DNA of 47,076 nt, from NCBI GenBank assembly GCA_025935235.1, contig JAICVT010000001.1:1-47076 (forward strand), in the 5' to 3' direction. The position numbers and the translations under genes are program-made. Under the pieces are notes generated by a model. It was not told the DNA's origin. It searched no databases and saw only the letters and a program-made list of their open reading frames with translations. Origin of the DNA: Ktedonobacterales bacterium. GTDB taxonomy: Bacteria > Chloroflexota > Ktedonobacteria > Ktedonobacterales > JADMIN01. Of the stretch, positions 42,452 to 47,076 are shown piece by piece. The first letter of the stretch is position 1, and the number at the start of each line of letters is the position of its first letter.

Positions 42452-42591
42452 ACGGGCGGGTAAACCCGCAGCTAAGGGCGTTCCGCCGCGAAGCCTGCCT
42501 CCGCAGGCTAGGAGACGGTGGGTTACGTCCTAGCCTGCGGAGGCAGGCTTCGCGGCCCGCAGGCCACTTAGCTGCGGCTTCAGCCGCCCGT
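42452..42591. repeat. 140-bp nested palindromic element
   Basis: The core is a perfect 28-bp inverted repeat (42486-42513 with 42528-42555) around a 14-base loop. Outer arms 42466-42476 with 42567-42577 (11 bp) and 42452-42459 with 42584-42591 (8 bp) extend it. It lies between the selenoprotein and peroxiredoxin genes. The 'cagctaag...cttagctg' and 'cctgcctccgcagg' style resembles dispersed palindromic elements of Chloroflexota and Cyanobacteria. It could also be a strong terminator. No transposase is attached. Confidence 0.8.
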
Positions 42592-42654
42592 GGCCCCGCG
42601 CCGGACCATCACCCAATCACCATGTGTTTCCGCATCAACCGCTGGCTTGTTATG

Positions 42655-43146
42655 TTAGCTGAGCTTGCGCAACACCTCGAACAGCTCTTCGTTGTCGGGC
42701 GTCTCGCCGATGGGGCGATGGACGTGGATCCAGGCAATCTTGCCGCTCTTATCAATCACGAAAAGCGCGCGCTCAGCCATGCCCCCCGGATGCCGCACGC
42801 CGTAGAGATCAACTACCTTGCCCTGGGGATAGAAGTCGGAGAGCAGCGGGAAGGTCACGCCGATCTGCTTGGCCCACGCGGCCAGCGAGTGCTTGGTGTC
42901 CTCGCTGACGCCGATCACCTCGGTGTCATAGGAGCGGAAGCGGTCCAGCTCCGCCTCATACGAGGGCATTTGCGCCGAGCAGGTCGCGCTGAACGCGAAG
43001 GGGAAGAAGGCCAGCACGACGTTCTGCTTGCCACGGAACTCGCTGAGCGTCACCGATCCGTCGGTGGTGGCGGAGGCCAGGGTAAAATCAGGGGCTTCAT
43101 CGCCCACTTTCAACGTCGGCGTAAACGACGCGCTCTCGACTGCCAT
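42655..43146 (-). CDS. peroxiredoxin (AhpE/Bcp-type thiol peroxidase)
   Basis: This 163-residue peroxiredoxin reduces peroxides with a reactive cysteine. The core is VGDEAPDFTLASATTDG, VVLAFFPFAFSATCSAQMPS (peroxidatic Cys in TCS) and FPLLSDFYPQGKVVDLYGVR. The conserved Arg lies in GMAERALFVIDKSGKIAWIH. No second cysteine is visible in a resolving position, so it is probably 1-Cys and needs an external reductant. ATG 43146 follows AAGGAG; an upstream in-frame start (43197) is unlikely. It is on the same strand as, and upstream of, the selenoprotein gene, separated by the palindromic element. Peroxiredoxins and Sec redox proteins could share a thiol pathway, but this is inferred. Confidence 0.9.
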   Translation of the reverse strand: MAVESASFTPTLKVGDEAPDFTLASATTDGSVTLSEFRGKQNVVLAFFPFAFSATCSAQMPSYEAELDRFRSYDTEVIGVSEDTKHSLAAWAKQIGVTFPLLSDFYPQGKVVDLYGVRHPGGMAERALFVIDKSGKIAWIHVHRPIGETPDNEELFEVLRKLS

Positions 43147-43260
43147 GTGAGAAGCTCTCCTTCTTGCACGCACGCGCTGCTTCAGCGTCTGCGCCAAAAT
43201 GCGGGCGTGGGGGTTCGCTTGGGATTGTAGCGTGGGGCTTGCGCCAGCGTCAAACCCGTC

Positions 43261-43300
43261 AGACCGCGCCAGACCGCGCCAGACCGCGCCAGACCGCGCC
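43261..43300. repeat. four perfect decamer repeats upstream of peroxiredoxin gene
   Basis: AGACCGCGCC is present four times without a mismatch in the leader between the peroxiredoxin and histidine kinase genes. A second pair (CGTCAACTGCG at 43351 and 43362) overlaps the kinase gene's end. Confidence 0.7.
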
Positions 43301-43363
43301 GTGCCAGCGCCGCTGGCTATCAGCGGTCTATCGGCGGCGCGTCAGCGGTGCGTCAACTGCGCG

Positions 43364-44137
43364 TCAACTGCGCGTCGCGCTGGGCAGCGTGAACCAGACG
43401 CTCGCGCCATGATCCGGCTGGCCGGTGGCGGCGTCCGCGCCGATCTCGCCGCCATGCAGCTCGATGATGCGGCGCGCGATGTAGAGGCTCAGCCCCAGAC
43501 CCGCGCCGCCGCTCGCGCCGCCCGGCTGCGGCGGTGGCGCGCCGCGATAGAACGGCTCGAAGATGTAGGCGCGGTCGCGTCCGGCGATGCCCGGCCCCTG
43601 GTCGCGCGTCTCCACGCGCAGCCGCTTGCCCACGCGTCGCGCCGCCAGCGTGATGGGCGTCTGCGCTGGCGAATAGGCGAGCGCGTTGGCCAGCAGATAG
43701 TCCATCACCTGCTGGATGCGCGCGGGGTCGGCCAGCGCCAGCAGCGGACCCTGCCGCTGGGGCAACTCGACGACGATGGGGCGCCCATGCGCCTCGGCGC
43801 CCTCAGAGGCGATGCGCCGCAGCAGCGCGCCTATGTCCACGCATGTGAAGGAGAGCGTCAGGCGTCCGCTATCGGCGCGCGCGGCCTCGCTGAGCGCGCT
43901 GGCGATCTGGTCCAGCTCATCCACCGCCTGCGAGAGCAGCGCCGCCGACTCCAGCCGTGGCGCCCGCCCACGCTCGATAGCGCGCGCCACCATCTGCGCG
44001 TTCAGCTTCAGGCTCGCCAGCGGATTCTTGATCTCGTGCGCGATGGTCGAGAGCGCGTGGCTCATCTGAGCCATCTGGTCGGGGTGATTCGTCGCCGCTG
44101 GCTCTCCACTGCCTTCCGCCGCATGCTCTGGGGCCAT
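43364..44137 (-). CDS. soluble histidine kinase (HisKA-HATPase_c)
   Basis: This 257-residue cytosolic kinase has no membrane segments. Its HisKA box is MSHALSTIAHEIKNPLASLK (His in AHEIKNPL) and its HATPase_c domain is DYLLANALAYSPAQTPITLA, ETRDQGPGIAGRDRAYIFEP, GAGLGLSLYIARRIIELHGG. ATG 44137 has GGGAGG 5 bases upstream and is preferred over GTG 44182. No sensor domain or response regulator is adjacent, so it is an orphan that must get its signal from a partner protein. Confidence 0.9.
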   Translation of the reverse strand: MAPEHAAEGSGEPAATNHPDQMAQMSHALSTIAHEIKNPLASLKLNAQMVARAIERGRAPRLESAALLSQAVDELDQIASALSEAARADSGRLTLSFTCVDIGALLRRIASEGAEAHGRPIVVELPQRQGPLLALADPARIQQVMDYLLANALAYSPAQTPITLAARRVGKRLRVETRDQGPGIAGRDRAYIFEPFYRGAPPPQPGGASGGAGLGLSLYIARRIIELHGGEIGADAATGQPDHGASVWFTLPSATRS

Positions 44138-44413
44138 CAACACCCTCCCTGCATCTCTGTCTCGCACCGACGAGGCATTCACTCTCCGATACTTCTAGCA
44201 TACGTCATCGCCCTGCCCGCGCTCACGCCCCTCGGCTGGCCCATCACGTTTGGTGAGGCGCGATGCGAAGTTTTGCTGAGTTTTGCAATGGGAAATTGAC
44301 CGGCGAGGCGCGGCGATGGTAGCGTTGCGGCAGAACGCCAGCCAACGTTAGCTGACGCCAGCAGACGCCAGCCGGGCGCCAAAGCGTCGGGGGATAGATC
44401 AGGAAGCCTACGT

Positions 44414-44998
44414 ATGAGGGCATCAGGGTTGCGAGCGCGACACTGGATCGACGCACTGGCGCTGCTGATCGGCGCGCTGCTGGTGGGCTGCGCGCCCGCC
44501 GCTGGCGCCGTGCCGCATGCCGCCACGACCACCGCGACGCCGCGCGCGACCCCTGCGCTGGTCGCAAGCCCAGGCCCCGCCACGCAGCTCGGCGAGCGCA
44601 CGCGCCAGGCCATCGGGACACTGGCGCGCAAGGTCGAGGTCACCTATGACGCGGCGGCGCGCACGGCGACCGTCAGTATCACCATCTCCGGCGGCATCCC
44701 GCTGACCGATCAGCAGGTCGCCGCGGCGCACGACCTGGTCAAGCTGCTCTGCTACAAAGCGGGCGCGGCGCTCTGGTCCAGCAGCGTAGCGCTCAGCCAG
44801 GTGACGCTGCTCGTGCTCGGCCCGATGCAAGACGCCTACGCCAACATCATCACCGATTGGTATGGCGTCGCCACGCTGACGGCCAGCTCGGCCCAGCGCA
44901 TCCAGTGGGCCAGCCTCAGCCCAGACGCCGCCTGGAATCTGTATGACCAGCGCATGCTGCGGGTCGCGTTCAGCGTGCCCGATGAAATCCCAGACTGA
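44414..44998 (+). CDS. lipoprotein, unknown function
   Basis: This 194-residue protein has a lipoprotein signal: LALLIGALLVGCAPAAGA, lipobox LVGC (Cys about 26). A Thr/Ala/Pro linker is followed by a domain of about 130 residues with alternating strands and helices (KVEVTYDAAARTATVSITIS, AAHDLVKLLCYKAGAALWSS). GGAAG precedes the ATG. No family is recognised. It is divergent from the kinase gene and upstream of the ABM-fusion gene. Confidence 0.7.
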   Translation: MRASGLRARHWIDALALLIGALLVGCAPAAGAVPHAATTTATPRATPALVASPGPATQLGERTRQAIGTLARKVEVTYDAAARTATVSITISGGIPLTDQQVAAAHDLVKLLCYKAGAALWSSSVALSQVTLLVLGPMQDAYANIITDWYGVATLTASSAQRIQWASLSPDAAWNLYDQRMLRVAFSVPDEIPD

Positions 44999-45052
44999 GC
45001 CAGAGCGAGCCAGACTGGGCGCGCGGACAGCGCGGAGAGAGGGAACCTTGCG

Positions 45053-45769
45053 ATGATCATTCGCGTCTTCCGTGCGCGGCTCAAGCCGGGCGCGCGTCCG
45101 GCGTATGAGCGCCTCTGCCGCACAGTCAGCGAGCCGCTGATGCGCGCCCAGGAAGGCTGCCTGGCCGTCTCGATTGGCGAGGCTGACCTGTCAAAGCCCG
45201 ATGACTTCGTCTTCGTGTCGGTCTGGCGCGACCTCGAGCATCTGAAAGCCTTCGTCGGCGAGCAGTGGCGCGAGGTGAGCATCCTGCCGGGCGAGGCTGA
45301 TCTGCTGGAGGTGGCGCGGGTCGAGCACTACAATGAGTCGTACCAGAGCCTGATCGAGATGTGGACGGCGACGGCGGATGTCATCAAGCGGCGCGAGATG
45401 ACGGCGCTGGCGGTGACGCTGACCGACGCGCAATGGGCGGCGATTCAGCCCCTGTTGCCCGCGCCAGCGCGCACCGGCCGCCCACGCGCGGAGGACCGCC
45501 GCACGCTCGAAGGCATCCTCTATGTGCTGCGCAACGGCTGTCGCTGGCACGATCTGCCCGCGCGCTATGGTGATCCCGTCACCTGCTGGCGGCGCTTTGT
45601 GCGGCTGGAAGCGTCGGGCGCGTGGGAGCGCATCTGGGCCACGCTGCTGCGCACGCTGGACCCAATGGCGCAGCAGGCCTGGACGCTGGCCTTCCTCGAC
45701 CTGCGGCAGATTCCCACCCGGCCAGGGCGCAAATACGGCGCGTGGGCGGCTCAGTTCGCCAGCGGCTGA
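45053..45769 (+). CDS. fusion: ABM-type monooxygenase domain plus IS5-family transposase N-terminal (DUF4096) domain
   Basis: This 238-residue protein begins with an antibiotic-biosynthesis-monooxygenase-like (dimeric alpha-beta barrel) domain, residues about 1-100 (IIRVFRARLKPGARPAYERL, QEGCLAVSIG, FVFVSVWRDLEHLKAFVGEQ). From residue 116 (MTALAVTLTDAQWAAIQPLL) it continues into the N-terminal domain of an IS5-type transposase: PARTGRPRAEDRRTLEGILY, VLRNGCRWHDLPARYGDPVT, WRRFVRLEASGAWERIW. The DDE catalytic domain is absent, and after about residue 200 the protein ends in unrelated sequence. It is either a chance fusion by an inserted IS fragment, or a domesticated transposase DNA-binding domain attached to an ABM module. 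No frameshift is needed to join them. Confidence 0.85.
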   Translation: MIIRVFRARLKPGARPAYERLCRTVSEPLMRAQEGCLAVSIGEADLSKPDDFVFVSVWRDLEHLKAFVGEQWREVSILPGEADLLEVARVEHYNESYQSLIEMWTATADVIKRREMTALAVTLTDAQWAAIQPLLPAPARTGRPRAEDRRTLEGILYVLRNGCRWHDLPARYGDPVTCWRRFVRLEASGAWERIWATLLRTLDPMAQQAWTLAFLDLRQIPTRPGRKYGAWAAQFASG

Positions 45770-45944
45770 GCGGGGAGGACGGGGAGAGACGGCGGGTAAT
45801 GAGGGTTAAGGCGTTGATCGGGCCATCGCTTGGCGCCGTGGGGGAGCGGGCGGCTGTAGTCTCAGCCAACCGATCCCCCAATCAACACGTGCACCGTCAT
45901 GAACCGCCTGCGGACATGCTATGCTCAGGCTGAGGGAATCGAGC

Positions 45945-46766
45945 ATGGCAGCGTATCTCTACACCTCTGAGCTGGCCCGCGCGGTGGGCGTCCACCCCAA
46001 TACCGTGCGCCGCTATGTCGCGCGCGGCCTGCTCCCGCCGGTCGAGCGCAGCCCTGCGGGCTATCGGCGCTTCACCCCGCGCCACCTGGATTGCCTGCGC
46101 GTGACCACGCTGGTCTATCACGGCGTCTACCCTGGCCGGGCCATCTTCATGTCGGGCGCGGGCGTCGTGCGGGCCACCGTGGCGGATGATCTGGACGGCG
46201 CACTGAAGCTGGCGCGGCGGCATCTGGCGCTCGTGCGGGCGGAGCGCGCCCAGGCCGACCTGGCCGCCTCGCTGCTGGAGCGCTGGGCCAGCCACGCCGA
46301 CGACGCGCCCGCCGAAGAGCCAACACCGCCGCTGCGCATCGGGCAGGTGGCGCGGCTGCTGGGCATCTCCACCGACATCGTGCGCGCCTGGGATCGCAAC
46401 GGCCTGATTGACATCCCACGCGACCCGGCGAACGGTTACCGGCGCTACGGCCCAGCCGAGATCAGCCGCCTGCGCGTCATCCGCCTGCTCTCGCGCGCGG
46501 GCTACAGCACCGCCGCCGTCCTGCGCATGCTGCGTCAGCTCGACGGCGGCGACGCCACCGATCTGCGCCACGCGCTCGACACACCGCACCCCGACGAAGA
46601 TGTCTACCTCGCCTCCGACCGCTGGCTCTCGACACTGGCCGAGCAAGAGCGGCGCGCCCACGCCATCCTCACGCTGCTCGACGAGATGCTCCAGGGCCGC
46701 GCCCTCACCCCCGCCCCTCTCCCAGAGGGCGAGGGGAGTTTCTCTCGCCAGCGCCAGATCCCCTGA
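45945..46766 (+). CDS. transcriptional regulator with two MerR-type HTH domains
   Basis: This 273-residue protein has MerR-like domain 1 (AAYLYTSELARAVGVHPNTV ... GLLPPVERSPAGYRRFTPRH), an intervening region, and MerR-like domain 2 (LRIGQVARLLGISTDIVRAW ... GLIDIPRDPANGYRRYGPAE). The duplicated 'NGYRRYGP'/'AGYRRFTP' wings are distinctive. A coiled dimerisation segment follows. It ends in ALTPAPLPEGEGSFSRQRQI, which is the translation of an R1 hairpin repeat, as in the permease gene. ATG 45945 is chosen with GAGGG upstream. The inducer is unknown; no effector domain is recognised. Confidence 0.88.
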   Translation: MAAYLYTSELARAVGVHPNTVRRYVARGLLPPVERSPAGYRRFTPRHLDCLRVTTLVYHGVYPGRAIFMSGAGVVRATVADDLDGALKLARRHLALVRAERAQADLAASLLERWASHADDAPAEEPTPPLRIGQVARLLGISTDIVRAWDRNGLIDIPRDPANGYRRYGPAEISRLRVIRLLSRAGYSTAAVLRMLRQLDGGDATDLRHALDTPHPDEDVYLASDRWLSTLAEQERRAHAILTLLDEMLQGRALTPAPLPEGEGSFSRQRQIP

Positions 46767-46875
46767 CCCAGATGTCTTCTCTCAGGACAGGAGAAGAGGT
46801 CAAACCGCTCGCCCCGCGCCCCATTGCATCGTCTGGGTTCCCCTCCCTGAAGGGGAGGGGGCAGGGGGTGAGGTT
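46703..46875. repeat. two R1 hairpin repeats around the MerR stop
   Basis: Copy 1 (about 46703-46738) is in the MerR 3' coding end (CTCACCCCCGCCCCTCTCCC, then AGGGCGAGGGG). Copy 2 (46837-46875) is in the 218-bp gap before uvrA: CCCCTCC-CTGAA-GGGGAGGGG, then CAGGGGGTGAGGTTCG, in the opposite orientation. No gene is seen in the gap. Confidence 0.75.
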
Positions 46876-46984
46876 CGCCCATCCTGCCCAAACCCTCCCT
46901 ATGGACACCAAGGTTATAGGATGCCTTTTGGAGCGGCGCAAAGGCTCGCTGGCCTGACACAACCCGCTCTCCATAGGAGGACAG

Positions 46985-47076
46985 ATGTCTGACGAGATCA
47001 CGATTCGCGGCGCGCGGCTGCACAACCTGAAGAACATCAGCGTCTCGATCCCGAAAGGCAAGCTGATCGTGCTGAC
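46985..47076 (+). CDS. uvrA: excinuclease ABC subunit A, N-terminal start only
   Basis: The first 30 codons run to the window end: MSDEITIRGARLHNLKNISV then SIPKGKLIVL. The 'IRGAR-HNLKNI-V-IP' start is characteristic of UvrA, the damage-recognition ATPase of nucleotide excision repair; the Walker A motif would follow just beyond the window. AGGAGG lies 4 bases before the ATG. The gene is incomplete here because the window ends. Confidence 0.9.
   Translation, partial: MSDEITIRGARLHNLKNISVSIPKGKLIVL

Noticed and set aside
1..47076. CRISPR array, prophage, rRNA or tRNA genes
   Set aside because: Direct repeats present are short, adjacent (no spacers) and differ from one another. No integrase, capsid or RNA gene signature was found.

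Overview
The window is very GC-rich, densely coded bacterial DNA. It contains several giant HTH/NB-ARC/TPR regulators, an adenylate cyclase fused to NB-ARC, actinobacterial-type phosphoinositide lipid genes, and many GC-rich hairpin repeats of the 'CTCACCCC...GAGGGG' kind. Together these suggest a member of the Chloroflexota, possibly Ktedonobacteria-like. This is inferred from gene content only, because no rRNA or other taxonomic marker is present. The right edge enters uvrA.

Left part (1-10 kb): a small Zn-ribbon protein, a membrane-anchored protein of unknown function, an M24 Xaa-Pro peptidase, an orphan NarX/DegS-type histidine kinase, a Cache-type membrane sensor with a Gly/Asn/Gln-rich tail, a DUF4388 (PATAN-like) protein and mannose-1-phosphate guanylyltransferase. 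From 10 to 18 kb: an Lrp/AsnC regulator divergent from an amino-acid permease, a secreted beta-helix protein, a 918-residue XRE/NB-ARC/LuxR regulator, and a small fragment of a second permease.

Central part (18-28 kb): an ArsR-type regulator with its own palindromic operator, then inositol-3-phosphate synthase, two HtrB/PatA-type acyltransferases, a PHP-domain phosphoesterase (apparently starting at ATT), a PimA-like glycosyltransferase, a CDP-alcohol (inositol phosphate) phosphatidyltransferase and a NYN-domain RNase-like protein with a long disordered N-terminus. These genes can be read as a pathway: glucose-6-P to inositol-P, to phosphatidylinositol(-P), to mannosylated and acylated phosphoinositide. 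GDP-mannose would come from the manC gene about 10 kb upstream.

Right part (28-47 kb): an exported protein, a cyclase/NB-ARC/TPR regulator, a small membrane protein, an OmpR/EnvZ-type two-component pair, trehalose-6-phosphate synthase, a third NB-ARC regulator, a lipoprotein, a GrdB-like selenoprotein, a peroxiredoxin, a cytosolic histidine kinase, another lipoprotein, an ABM-monooxygenase/IS5-transposase-domain fusion, a double-MerR regulator and the start of uvrA. The selenoprotein is split by an in-frame TGA. A GGTC-loop hairpin follows it at SECIS distance, so the TGA most likely encodes selenocysteine.

The most interesting points are the selenocysteine gene with a visible SECIS-like hairpin, the PIM-like lipid cluster, the ATT start, the ABM/IS5 fusion, a 140-bp palindromic element beside the selenoprotein gene, and two dispersed repeat habits: GC-rich hairpins that also form protein C-termini, and helical-period tandem repeats in gene leaders.
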